Positions 6,183-14,132 of a stretch of DNA of 22,953 nucleotides are shown here, one piece after another. The notes below the pieces were generated by a model. It worked only from the letters and a program-made list of their open reading frames with translations. It had not been told where the DNA came from and did no database searches. The position numbers and the translations under genes were made by a program. This DNA is from an uncultured Muribaculaceae bacterium. GTDB taxonomy: Bacteria; Bacteroidota; Bacteroidia; Bacteroidales; Muribaculaceae. The stretch's first letter is position 1. Each line of letters begins with the position of its first letter. The DNA is taken from assembly GCA_910583795.1 (NCBI GenBank), contig CAJTZQ010000059.1, forward strand, positions 1-22,953. The letters run 5' to 3'.

Positions 6183-8051
6183 ATGAAACATCTTTACAAC
6201 AAAATGCCCATTCTCAAATTGATTGGCATCCTTATGCTACTGCTGACTTTCTCCTTTCCTCTTGAAGCAGCATCATTTTGGACAGATGACGATAATTACG
6301 ACATCTCCTGGTATTCCCCCGATGCCGAAGAATACTCAATTTCAACCCCTAAACAATTGGCAGGACTTGCTTATTTAGTAAATCATGAATGTCTCGATTT
6401 TCTAAACAAAACAATTTCGCTGACAGAAGACATCGATCTCTCTGAACATCTTTGGATCCCTATAGGAAACGGGGTGGGAGGCAATTCGTATGGCGATGGC
6501 ACGATATTGAAAACGACATTCAAAGGAAGCCTCAACGGCAACAACCACACTATTTCAGGATTAACGATTGAGGTTTCAACCCTTGATCCCGACATGGATT
6601 CTTTTTGTGCCGTAGGCTTATTCGGTTATATCGAAACATTCTCGGAATCCATCGATAAAATTGCCGAGATATATGATTTAAAAATCAAAGGCGCATCAAT
6701 TTCCATGCATCAATCCACTGAAGCATATAAATCCGTGTATCTCGGCACATTAGCAGGAAGTGCCTATGCAAACATTCATGATGTGGCAGTAGAATCTGCT
6801 ATTGAATTTCTACCTTCTAACTTATTCACGCAAATATCTGCCGGAGGTGTGGTAGGCTATGGGAGTGTTACGGATTGCGCTTTTGCTGGCTCTATATCGA
6901 TAAAATCCGATTCAAATTCATTTCTCGGAGGAATTACAGGATCGGGAGAGGTGACCAACTGTATAAATACCGGAGCCGTAAATATGAATGGTGTTTTCGC
7001 AAATGTCGGAGGGATTGTCGGCAAAGGATCTGCAACCGGATGTACCAATAAAGGCAACATCATTGTCAAAGGAGAAGGCAGCAAATCTCTTGGTTATGGT
7101 TTTTCTTCATATATCGGCGGCATAACAGGAGATGGGGAAACTGTTAATTCTGGCAACTACGGAAACATTGATTCAGATCTATATTCTCCAGAAATAGGGA
7201 GCAATACGGTATATCTCGGGGCTCTAATTGGATGCGGATATCATAACGGGATTATAAACAGTTATAACTTTGGATCCATTTCTTCCAAGACGCATAATTC
7301 AGGATTAGAAATTGTGGATTATTTAACCGAATATTTTGGAGATGATGACAAATTTCTCTCCAACTCATACTCATTTGTCCCGGGAAATGAAATTTATTGT
7401 GAGGTTTCCAATAAAACTGAACAAGTCTCTGAATCATATCTCAAATCAGAAGAATTCTTGGAGTTGCTCAATAATAATGCTTTTGCAATAAGCAAATCAA
7501 CCGGAAATATGGCCCAAAATTGGATCACCGGAGAAAACGGGTTCCCGATCCTTTCGGGAAAGAATCTATATCCGCTAAAAATATCAGGAGATTATCCTTC
7601 TCAAGCTGAAAACGAATATGGGTCTACATTTATCAAAGGGACTTGGGATGATCCAAATATTTCATTAGGGGAAATCAAAATAAATGGAAAATGTTTCCAT
7701 GAAGGAGACAAGGTGGATGTGACTGTAACTCCATCGGAAGGTTTCATATTTGATGAAGCAATCCTTTCTTACTATGAATTCCCTGACACCCATTATATCT
7801 CATTCAAGTCAGAAGACCTGGACAACAATTCTTTCTCATTTGAGATGTTGCCTCATATTTGCAATCTCCAGTTCAGATTTTCTTCAGACTCAGGTGTAAC
7901 TGACATTGAAATCAACACGGATGAACCCGTATCAATATATTCCACAGACGGCAACTTATTGCACAAAGGTCTGATTAAAGATGCAAAATTGAATAAAGGA
8001 ATATATATAGTCAAAACGCATAACAGCACACAAAAGATACTTGTAAGATAA
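6183..8051 (+). CDS. Secreted GLUG-repeat protein with T9SS-type C-terminal domain
   Basis: This 622-residue protein has a signal peptide (hydrophobic stretch about 10-25, likely cleavage after LEAA), then an N-terminal segment with SISTPKQLAGLAYLV, the usual lead-in to GLUG repeats. Gly-rich repeats of the form GGIVG-x-G-x-(T/V)xC(T/I)N(K/T)G follow at about 220-350, which fold as a beta-solenoid. After a linker comes a small domain (about 490-560). The final 50 or so residues (SIYSTDGNLLHKG ... KGIYIVK ... KILVR) fit a type A sorting domain of the type IX secretion system. It is probably surface-exposed or released; binding to glycans or host surfaces is a guess. A bidirectional terminator follows. 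Confidence 0.85.
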   Translation: MKHLYNKMPILKLIGILMLLLTFSFPLEAASFWTDDDNYDISWYSPDAEEYSISTPKQLAGLAYLVNHECLDFLNKTISLTEDIDLSEHLWIPIGNGVGGNSYGDGTILKTTFKGSLNGNNHTISGLTIEVSTLDPDMDSFCAVGLFGYIETFSESIDKIAEIYDLKIKGASISMHQSTEAYKSVYLGTLAGSAYANIHDVAVESAIEFLPSNLFTQISAGGVVGYGSVTDCAFAGSISIKSDSNSFLGGITGSGEVTNCINTGAVNMNGVFANVGGIVGKGSATGCTNKGNIIVKGEGSKSLGYGFSSYIGGITGDGETVNSGNYGNIDSDLYSPEIGSNTVYLGALIGCGYHNGIINSYNFGSISSKTHNSGLEIVDYLTEYFGDDDKFLSNSYSFVPGNEIYCEVSNKTEQVSESYLKSEEFLELLNNNAFAISKSTGNMAQNWITGENGFPILSGKNLYPLKISGDYPSQAENEYGSTFIKGTWDDPNISLGEIKINGKCFHEGDKVDVTVTPSEGFIFDEAILSYYEFPDTHYISFKSEDLDNNSFSFEMLPHICNLQFRFSSDSGVTDIEINTDEPVSIYSTDGNLLHKGLIKDAKLNKGIYIVKTHNSTQKILVR

Positions 8052-8075
8052 TTTCTGAAAAAATACATCAAAATA

Positions 8076-8126
8076 AATACAGGCTTGACCATTTGCCATT
8101 GCATGTTCGAGCCTGTATTTTTTATT
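8076..8126. terminator. Bidirectional terminator between convergent genes
   Basis: A 13-bp stem with one G-T pair (8076-8088 with 8107-8119) is followed by T-rich sequence on the plus strand and preceded by A-rich sequence, so it can serve both the GLUG gene and the convergent lipoprotein gene. Confidence 0.8.
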
Positions 8127-8132
8127 TTTATA

Positions 8133-9575
8133 TCAGTCCCCATTCCCTGTCTGCACAGGATTTGCGTAGACGCCGAGAGTAGGTAATATACCTGATGAGG
8201 GAAGACGGTCATAGCCGTCCATGTCGTAAAGACAGGCAGGGATGATATAGTCCGGATTTCCTCTTCCGATTGCCGGGGAATCAGGCTGAATATGATAGTT
8301 AAAATAATAATCGTTACGCACTGTCAGGAAAAGCGGATCTTCATTCCATATGCAATCCACAAAATGATCGTCGTCATTCCCGTCGGCTTTCAGCAATACA
8401 TTGCGCAAATACACATCCGAACCCGTCAAATCAACCCTATTGAGCGGTGCACCTAACCCCCATACAATACAATTCTCAAAATTTGCCTTCATATAGGGGA
8501 TATCGCCTGTTGAAACTGAACCGTCATCGCTCCCCATGCAATGATATAACGACAGATTCGGCTCAGTCACAGCCGAAAACAGATAATTATTGGCTATAGT
8601 GCACTGCACAAAGTTGTGCTCTCCACCGGTAAGACTAACCACAGCAAAGGGCGATTCAGAAAAACAACAGCCATATGCGTCGACCTTCGCATAACGCGAT
8701 TCCAATACTGAGGTGGATGAATTATGCAACCATGAATTGACCAATGTCAATTTCTGTCTTGTCAAATCGCCACACGAATCAATTCTCAATCCTTCCGACG
8801 ACGAACGCATGTCCACGTATTCGATCCTGTTATTATAAGATTCAGACCCCAATCTGATACCACCCCACTGTCCCGACATAACGTCATAACTTATTCCCGG
8901 AAGAACATCGTCCACACGGTCTCCCCGAAAATCGATTATCCTGTCAACAGTGCCCACTGCATTTAGGGTCCCGTTAACAATCATGGATGCTCCGTCATGA
9001 AACAATATCCTTGCCCCGGGAGAGATTGTCAGGGTGGCGCCTCTATCCACAGTCAAGGAATCAAAAACCACATAAGGCATTTCTGCGGCAAGATGCATGT
9101 CGTGATCAACTTTCATCCCCTTGAGTCTTATCACATTCTGTGCCCATGCCTCCACTTCGATTTCCTGTGTCACCCCATTTGTGACAAACTCAAGCCGGTC
9201 GCTCACCTTTCTCGGTTCAAAAGAATTATCAGCATTGACAAAACATTCCACAAAAATATAGATAGAATCCCGTCCCCTGATTTCCACATCACGAAACGAG
9301 GATCCGCTCACCCCGTCTACATTAAAAGTGAATGGAGTGTCGGAATCTTTAAACTTTATTGATGAAATTTTCACCCCCTTCTTGTTGCGGTTATACACCA
9401 ACAGACGTGCTGTAGGACTCCCGAGATCCGTAAATACAGTGCCAAAACTCAACGTATCTGTAGAAAATGTCAGTGTCGCCGAGGGAGAATCTGTAAAATC
9501 ATCGTTAATACAGGAGGTGGCGATTAAACCAAATATCGCCACAAGCGTCAATAAAATAGACCTCATTACGTTCAT
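8133..9575 (-). CDS. Lipoprotein with right-handed beta-helix domain
   Basis: The start is placed at 9575 (or 9566), because the encoded protein then begins with a lipoprotein signal peptide: a hydrophobic run followed by LIATSC, with Cys22 as the lipidation site. An upstream extension to 9833 is open but would bury the signal peptide and cross the lpxB start. The roughly 480-residue protein has an Ig-like N-terminal part (LSFGTVFTD, about 35-160). A region of beta-helix type follows (about 170-400), with turns such as GARILFHDGASMIVNGTL and WGGIRLG, and then a C-terminal segment with DSPAIGRG and a DMDGYDR-type motif often seen in choice-of-anchor or surface beta-helix proteins. It is likely anchored in the outer membrane. 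No enzymatic residues can be named. It is transcribed away from lpxB across a 105-bp gap. Confidence 0.82.
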   Translation of the reverse strand: MNVMRSILLTLVAIFGLIATSCINDDFTDSPSATLTFSTDTLSFGTVFTDLGSPTARLLVYNRNKKGVKISSIKFKDSDTPFTFNVDGVSGSSFRDVEIRGRDSIYIFVECFVNADNSFEPRKVSDRLEFVTNGVTQEIEVEAWAQNVIRLKGMKVDHDMHLAAEMPYVVFDSLTVDRGATLTISPGARILFHDGASMIVNGTLNAVGTVDRIIDFRGDRVDDVLPGISYDVMSGQWGGIRLGSESYNNRIEYVDMRSSSEGLRIDSCGDLTRQKLTLVNSWLHNSSTSVLESRYAKVDAYGCCFSESPFAVVSLTGGEHNFVQCTIANNYLFSAVTEPNLSLYHCMGSDDGSVSTGDIPYMKANFENCIVWGLGAPLNRVDLTGSDVYLRNVLLKADGNDDDHFVDCIWNEDPLFLTVRNDYYFNYHIQPDSPAIGRGNPDYIIPACLYDMDGYDRLPSSGILPTLGVYANPVQTGNGD

Positions 9576-9680
9576 ATATATGAAACGCTTCCGACATGCC
9601 GTATATTGCGCTTTGTGAAAGGCGCCTGCGGTGATAGTCGCAGCCACGTCATCAGAGGTTTCATTCAGTATAAAACCCAC

Positions 9681-11045
9681 ATGAAATACATGCTTATTGC
9701 CGGAGAGGCATCCGGCGACCTTCATGCCTCGAATTTGATCAGCTCCTTGAAAAAGATCGATCCGGAAGCGGACTTCCGCTTTTTCGGTGGCGACCTTATG
9801 GCTAAAGCTGCCAGAAAAAATCCCGACATTCATTATGAAATGATGAATGTAATGGGTTTTTCAGAAGTCTTCAGGAAGCTCCCCACTCTTTGGAAGAATC
9901 TCCGCACGGCAAAGAAAATCATTTCAGAATACCGTCCGGATGTGCTGATTCTTGTTGATTATCCAAGTTTCAATCTAAAACTCGCTAAACACGCACATTC
10001 CCTGGGAATCCGCGTCGACTATTTTATATCCCCGAAAGTGTGGGCATGGAAAGAATATAGGGTTAAAAAAATTAAAAAATGGGTCAGCAACCTTTATTCC
10101 ATTCTCCCCTTTGAAGTGGGATTCTATAAAAAGCATGGTTACAACGTCACTTACGTAGGCAATCCATCTGTTCAGGAGATGGAATATTTCATGGGGCATC
10201 TCCCTCCACGGCGTCATTTCGTGGAACGACAAGGGTTCTCCGATCGCGAAAAACCGATCATAGCCATACTTCCCGGCTCCCGCAGAAGTGAAATCAGAAA
10301 CAATCTCCCGCTGATGATCGCAGCTGCCAAAAGATTTCCCGAGTTTCAATATGCCGTGGCGGCTGCTCCGGCAGTACCCGAGAAGTTTTATCGTGAGGTG
10401 GCTCAGGATCCCGGTCTGCAGGTTGTATTCGGAGCAACGCCTACTCTGCTGAAGTATTCTCAGGCAGCCATAGTGACCTCCGGAACCGCCACTCTTGAAA
10501 CCGCTCTTATAGGCACTCCCCAGGTGGTTTGCTACCGTGGCAATGGTAGGAAGCTGACATATATTCTTATGGAAAAGCTTCTGAAAGTGAAGTTTGTGTC
10601 GCTACCGAATCTTATTGTCAACAACAGTGTCGTGCCTGAACTTCTACTTCACAACTGCACTCCTTCGACTATTGCTCGCGAACTTTCCCCTTTGCTGCAG
10701 CCTTCGCCTAAGAGGGACTGGCAGATTTCCGGGTACAAAAACATTCGCCGCCGGCTTGGCAACAGTGTGGCAAGCGACTATGCCGCCGAACTCATCACAG
10801 ACTCGCTTGGCATCACTCCTCCAAAAAATGACAATGACTACGGCAACCCTGATAATGCCTCTGATAACAAAATAAATCCTCCCCGGAAAAACAACGATAA
10901 TCCTAAAAAGCAGGCTACAAAGGACGCCGTCAATAAGGATTCAGCCGGACAAGGACAAAATCCGGATGGAAACCCTCCACAAAGGAATCCAAGAAGAAGA
11001 TATCCCAAAAGGAGACCTTCACGGCAAACTGAAATGGAAGACTGA
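9681..11045 (+). CDS. lpxB: Lipid-A-disaccharide synthase
   Basis: LpxB (GT19 family) joins UDP-2,3-diacylglucosamine to lipid X to form the tetra-acyl disaccharide of lipid A at the inner membrane. The start is placed at 9681, since MKYMLIAGEASGD is the family N-terminus; an open upstream extension to 9606 has no homology-like features. Visible signatures are GEASGD (8-13), FFGGDLM, VDYPSFNLKLA, YFISPKVWAWK, LPGSRRSEI, and a nucleotide-sugar site with TSGTATLE. The catalytic core is about 376 residues, normal for LpxB. It is followed by an extra tail of about 78 residues, rich in Asn, Pro, Lys and Arg, that looks disordered. In many Bacteroidetes lpxB follows surE, but here it stands alone, divergent from a lipoprotein gene. 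Confidence 0.95.
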   Translation: MKYMLIAGEASGDLHASNLISSLKKIDPEADFRFFGGDLMAKAARKNPDIHYEMMNVMGFSEVFRKLPTLWKNLRTAKKIISEYRPDVLILVDYPSFNLKLAKHAHSLGIRVDYFISPKVWAWKEYRVKKIKKWVSNLYSILPFEVGFYKKHGYNVTYVGNPSVQEMEYFMGHLPPRRHFVERQGFSDREKPIIAILPGSRRSEIRNNLPLMIAAAKRFPEFQYAVAAAPAVPEKFYREVAQDPGLQVVFGATPTLLKYSQAAIVTSGTATLETALIGTPQVVCYRGNGRKLTYILMEKLLKVKFVSLPNLIVNNSVVPELLLHNCTPSTIARELSPLLQPSPKRDWQISGYKNIRRRLGNSVASDYAAELITDSLGITPPKNDNDYGNPDNASDNKINPPRKNNDNPKKQATKDAVNKDSAGQGQNPDGNPPQRNPRRRYPKRRPSRQTEMED

Positions 11046-11110
11046 GCGAGGAAACTTTTTGCGTTGACAGGTGTTAATTTTACGTAATAATTATTTAATT
11101 TATACCTGCC

Positions 11111-11524
11111 ATGTCCAAAGACTATGATCCATACCCTCGCTCTTACGGAAACAGTATATTCCTTATATGCAGCGCGCTCCTTTTTATGGGAGCTATCGCT
11201 ATTTTCATATGGCTTCTTATCGACGCCTCGGAGCAACACTTTGTGAAGAATATTCTCTATGCAGCCGCATTTCTCGTCATTACTCTTGGAGTATTGGTTT
11301 ACAGCCTTTGTGCATACAAGGCACCGCATACAGCATCCACGGTTATGTGGGTGACAATGGGAATCGGTATCGCCGTCTTTATTGTGGGGCTATGCCTTAA
11401 AGATCCCGTGCAATCTGTTGAAATCAGCAACCAGCCTCTCCCCGTCACACAAACAACCGAGATCCCTTCCGACATCAGCTTTTCTCCTCAAAAGCATATC
11501 ACCATATCCATTATATTTCAATAA
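11111..11524 (+). CDS. Small integral membrane protein of unknown function
   Basis: This 137-residue protein has three predicted membrane segments (about 15-37, 46-66 and 75-96), a short polar N-terminus (MSKDYDPYPRSYG) and a polar C-terminal tail of about 40 residues. It begins 65 bp after lpxB, and a weak TTGACA-like element sits in the gap (near 11064), so it may be co-transcribed or have its own promoter. No motif points to a function. I do not recognise the family. Confidence 0.7.
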   Translation: MSKDYDPYPRSYGNSIFLICSALLFMGAIAIFIWLLIDASEQHFVKNILYAAAFLVITLGVLVYSLCAYKAPHTASTVMWVTMGIGIAVFIVGLCLKDPVQSVEISNQPLPVTQTTEIPSDISFSPQKHITISIIFQ

Positions 11525-11643
11525 TTTAAGTTTCGCAAGTTCACTTAAGTTTTGAAGTTTAAGGGGTTAGATTTATACATAATATTCAATGAAGCCGGAT
11601 GTTTATCCACAATTGGAGATTAACCTTTTTAACCTCATAACCC

Positions 11644-11667
11644 TCAACTTTCGCTTGCGAAAGTTGA
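11644..11667. repeat. REP-like perfect palindrome
   Basis: A 10-11 bp stem (tcaactttcgc / gcgaaagttga) has a tiny loop. A related but degenerate inverted repeat with the same gcgaaagttga arm lies at about 12042-12060. No T-tract follows, so it is unlikely to be a plain terminator. Confidence 0.6.
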
Positions 11668-11690
11668 ATCAATAAAAAACTAAAGAGAGA

Positions 11691-11722
11691 GACTGTGCCA
11701 TAGTCTTAATTACGACACAGTC
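11691..11722 (-). terminator. Hairpin downstream of the small lipoprotein
   Basis: A 7-bp stem pairs gactgtg (11691-11697) with cacagtc (11716-11722). On the minus strand it is followed after some distance by agttttttatt. A second hairpin (11730-11739 with 11748-11757) overlaps the lipoprotein stop codon. Confidence 0.45.
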
Positions 11723-11753
11723 CCTTCAGTTGAGAATCAACATTTGCTGATTC

Positions 11754-11990
11754 TCAATCGTCGTCATCATGATCATGATGATGATGTTTTTTATATTTCT
11801 TATATTTCTTATATTTCTTATATTTCTTATGTTTGTGCTTCTTATGTTTCGGCTTATGATAATATCCTGAATCATAATCATAATAATCCCAATAAGGACC
11901 CGGAGAACATCCGGTGGTTGACACGGCAAAAGAAATGCCGATAAGCATTACCGTCAGCAGGCGCGTGATTTTGTGGAATCTGTTTTTCAT
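11754..11990 (-). CDS. Tiny lipoprotein with Lys/Tyr repeats and a His/Asp tail
   Basis: This 78-residue protein has a lipoprotein signal peptide (basic start, hydrophobic run, STTGC lipobox with Cys28). The mature chain is about 51 residues of extreme composition: a Tyr/Asp-rich linker (PYWDYYDYDSGYY), a Lys/His stretch, four or more YKK-type repeats, then HHHHDHDDDD at the very end. The His/Asp tail suggests binding of divalent metals, and the Lys/Tyr part could touch LPS or peptidoglycan; both are inference. The repeats are encoded by a 9-bp DNA tandem repeat (ttatatttc, four exact copies, 11791-11826), so length may vary by slippage. Long open frames opposite it are repeat shadows. Confidence 0.75.
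   Translation of the reverse strand: MKNRFHKITRLLTVMLIGISFAVSTTGCSPGPYWDYYDYDSGYYHKPKHKKHKHKKYKKYKKYKKYKKHHHHDHDDDD
11791..11826. repeat. 9-bp tandem repeat inside the small lipoprotein gene
   Basis: Four exact copies of ttatatttc are followed by a degenerate one (ttatgtttg). On the coding (minus) strand each unit adds a Lys-Tyr-Lys step, so copy-number change keeps the reading frame. Confidence 0.9.
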
Positions 11991-12153
11991 AATTGTGAAA
12001 TCTTATTCTATTATTTGCATCAGTTTCGCAATACATCCTCAACTCCAATGCGAAAGTTGAATATATTATATAATTCCAATACCGCTGTTTTTGTTCGCAA
12101 GACTGTCAATCCGCATTAATTGAAATTCATTTTCCATATTCAAGAATTATGTG

Positions 12154-12161
12154 TAACTTTG
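12154..12161 (+). promoter_or_regulatory. -7 box of the polysaccharide operon
   Basis: A perfect TAnnTTTG match (taactttg) is the only one between the small lipoprotein and the sugar transferase. It implies a leader of about 350 nt before the first gene at 12518. Confidence 0.6.
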
Positions 12162-12217
12162 CATATGTGTGTGTGGTTTCCTGCACATACTCTGATTGAA
12201 AGAATGCATCTTGGATT

Positions 12218-12253
12218 GTGTGAAAGCAAAAATCCCGGAGGGACTTTCCACAC
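12218..12253 (+). promoter_or_regulatory. Leader hairpin of the polysaccharide operon
   Basis: An inverted repeat pairs gtgtgaaag (12218-12226) with ctttccacac (12244-12253, one bulge), and an inner tccc / ggga pairing closes it. It sits early in the predicted leader RNA, just before the repeat array. No U-tract follows, so it is more likely a binding or structural element than a terminator. Confidence 0.45.
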
Positions 12254-12254
12254 T

Positions 12255-12456
12255 AATCGCCTACTTACTCTATAAGTCCGACCCATGAATCGCCTACTTA
12301 CTTTATGCCGTCGGTCTATGAAGAGCCTACCTACTTTATGAACCGGGTCTATAAAGAGCCTACTTACTTTATACGCCCGATTCCATGAAGCATATTCTAA
12401 TTACTTTATGTTTCCGGTCTGTGAAGAGCCTACTTACTTTATGCGCCCGGTCACAT
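12255..12456 (+). repeat. Six degenerate ~33-bp repeats in the operon leader
   Basis: Six head-to-tail units begin at about 12255, 12287, 12320, 12353, 12387 and 12423, with lengths of 32 to 36 bp. The best-conserved part is gcctacttactttatg, followed by a variable tract, then a ccggtctat-like end and gaag. The array fills most of the leader between promoter and first gene. There is no continuous ORF. It is not a CRISPR array: the units abut and no unique spacers of even length separate conserved repeats. Confidence 0.85.
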
Positions 12457-12517
12457 GAAATGTCGGCTTGTTTGCTTGCCGACTTGTGAGAATTCCTTTA
12501 TATAGACTTTAGTCGGC

Positions 12518-13126
12518 ATGGTATCCAAAATCGTAAAAAGACTGTTCGACATTTTCGCATCGGCAGTGTTCCTGATTGGTGTTTTCCCGGCAATCTTTAT
12601 TCTGGTTGCCCCCGTCATAAAATTCACATCGCCGGGACCGGTGTTTTTCCGACAGAAAAGAACCGGTTTGAGAGACCGCGTGTTCATCTGCTATAAGTTT
12701 CGCACAATGTTTATAAATGCGGAATGCGACCGCAAACAGGCAACAGTAAACGACATTCGCGTTACTAAACCGGGATTATTGCTTAGAAAAAGTTTTATTG
12801 ACGAGTTTCCCCAGTTTTGGAATGTCTTAAAGGGTGATATGTCTGTAATCGGACCACGACCTCACATGCTTTATCACACCGAATTGTTCTCGAAATCTGT
12901 CGCCGGCTACAACAGGCGACACGACATGCGTCCGGGAATCACCGGACTTGCCCAGGTCAATGGCTATATAGGAGAGATAAAGACTACGGAAGATATCGCC
13001 AAGAGAGTTAAATATGACCTCGAGTATATCGACAGCTGGTCTCTTGCCCTTGACATTAAAATACTGATAAAATCAGTACGGATATTCTTCAAGACACTGT
13101 TAAAAGGGAGGTCGCATGAAAAATAA
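12518..13126 (+). CDS. Initiating sugar-phosphate transferase (undecaprenyl-phosphate PGT)
   Basis: This 202-residue monotopic phosphoglycosyl transferase starts repeat-unit assembly by moving a sugar-1-phosphate from a UDP-sugar to undecaprenyl phosphate at the inner membrane. It has one hydrophobic re-entrant segment (about 9-33), then SPGPVFFRQKRTG, YKFRTM, the DE catalytic dyad (D95-E96 in SFIDEFPQ) and VIGPRPH, all typical of the bacterial sugar transferase family. It is the short PglC/WcaJ-C-terminal form without the extra N-terminal membrane domain. It is the first gene of the operon, after a long repeat-bearing leader, and overlaps the next gene by 11 bp. The exact sugar cannot be read from sequence. 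Confidence 0.93.
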   Translation: MVSKIVKRLFDIFASAVFLIGVFPAIFILVAPVIKFTSPGPVFFRQKRTGLRDRVFICYKFRTMFINAECDRKQATVNDIRVTKPGLLLRKSFIDEFPQFWNVLKGDMSVIGPRPHMLYHTELFSKSVAGYNRRHDMRPGITGLAQVNGYIGEIKTTEDIAKRVKYDLEYIDSWSLALDIKILIKSVRIFFKTLLKGRSHEK

Positions 13127-14132
13127 AATTAATTACGTGAAGGATATGGTATCGGTCTTGACACCGACCTTCAATTACGGGCATTTCATATCCGACCTTC
13201 TTGAGTCTGTGCTCAACCAGGATTACCCTTCCCTGGAAATGATAATCGTAGACGACGGATCTACCGACAATACTGAAGAAGTAATTCTCAGCTTTAAAAA
13301 TAGATTCCTGTCAAGAGGGTACGCATTAACATATATACGTCAGGATAACGGAGGACAGTCTGCTGCCATTGACAACGGGCTGAAATCAGTTCATGGAGAA
13401 TATCTCATATGGCCCGACGCCGACGACTTTTATTCCTCATGCAACGCCATTTCTCTCCTTGTGAACAAACTTCGGAACTCTCCCCCCGATGTAGGCGTGG
13501 CAAGATGCCTTGCCACATACATAGGTGACAACATATCGGCAACAGAGCTATCCTGGAAAAGGATTGATACAGAAAAGGAATGGCTGTTTGACGATAGCAT
13601 CTGCGAAAAAAACGGGTTCTGGTATCTCTCCGGAGGATACATGGTAAGGATGGAATGTCTTGACAAATGCATCCCCGGAAGAAAGATTGCCGTGGCGAGA
13701 CATGCCGGGCAGAACTATCAGCTGCTGGTGCCCATATTCTATCATTTCCGATGTCTCACAGTCAAAGAGCGGCTAATCACCATAAGAAGACATGGCAGAT
13801 CCCACTCCTGCGGCAGTTACAAAGAGTTTGACACGCTTGAAATAAAATTCAATGACTTTGAAAAAGTCATGAGACAGACCTTGCACTCTATTCCGGGAAT
13901 GTCTACAGCCGAAGCTGAAATTTTCACACACGAACATCATATAAAATTGACACGAGAGAAACTGAGGATTGCGAAAAAAGATATTGATACGAAAGCTGTG
14001 AGAAAGATATTTCTTTCCGTAAAAAAAGAGAATCTGTTCCGGTTGTCCATAAAAGACAAAATATGGCTTGCGGTTTCTATCATTCCTTTGTCAGCACCGA
14101 TTATAAAAATTTATAAAAAAATGAAACAATGA
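13116..14132 (+). CDS. GT2 family glycosyltransferase
   Basis: This 338-residue inverting glycosyltransferase of GT-A fold probably adds the second sugar to the lipid-linked repeat unit on the cytoplasmic face. It shows VSVLTPTFNYG near the start, VDDGSTDNT at about 45-53, and the metal-binding DADD sequence at about 107. The C-terminal third is basic and ends in hydrophobic and Lys-rich sequence, compatible with membrane contact. A strong Shine-Dalgarno-like gggagg sits 4 bp before the ATG at 13116, unusual for Bacteroidetes, and supports this start over the internal Met12. It differs clearly from the three tandem GT2 genes further on. Donor and linkage are unknown. Confidence 0.9.
   Translation: MKNKINYVKDMVSVLTPTFNYGHFISDLLESVLNQDYPSLEMIIVDDGSTDNTEEVILSFKNRFLSRGYALTYIRQDNGGQSAAIDNGLKSVHGEYLIWPDADDFYSSCNAISLLVNKLRNSPPDVGVARCLATYIGDNISATELSWKRIDTEKEWLFDDSICEKNGFWYLSGGYMVRMECLDKCIPGRKIAVARHAGQNYQLLVPIFYHFRCLTVKERLITIRRHGRSHSCGSYKEFDTLEIKFNDFEKVMRQTLHSIPGMSTAEAEIFTHEHHIKLTREKLRIAKKDIDTKAVRKIFLSVKKENLFRLSIKDKIWLAVSIIPLSAPIIKIYKKMKQ

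Noticed and set aside
9606..9680. N-terminal extension of LpxB
   Set aside because: The family N-terminus begins at MKYMLIAGEASGD (9681); the extra 25 residues have no family-like features.
9576..9833. N-terminal extension of the beta-helix lipoprotein across the lpxB start
   Set aside because: It would bury a clear lipoprotein signal peptide inside the chain and overlap the well-defined LpxB N-terminus.
11726..11944. Isoleucine/asparagine- or Tyr/Ser-rich frames overlapping the small lipoprotein
   Set aside because: They are frame shadows of the 9-bp repeat; only the minus-strand frame ending at 11754 has a signal peptide and lipobox.
12255..12456. CRISPR array
   Set aside because: The units abut and are degenerate along their whole length; there are no conserved repeats separated by unique spacers and no cas genes nearby.
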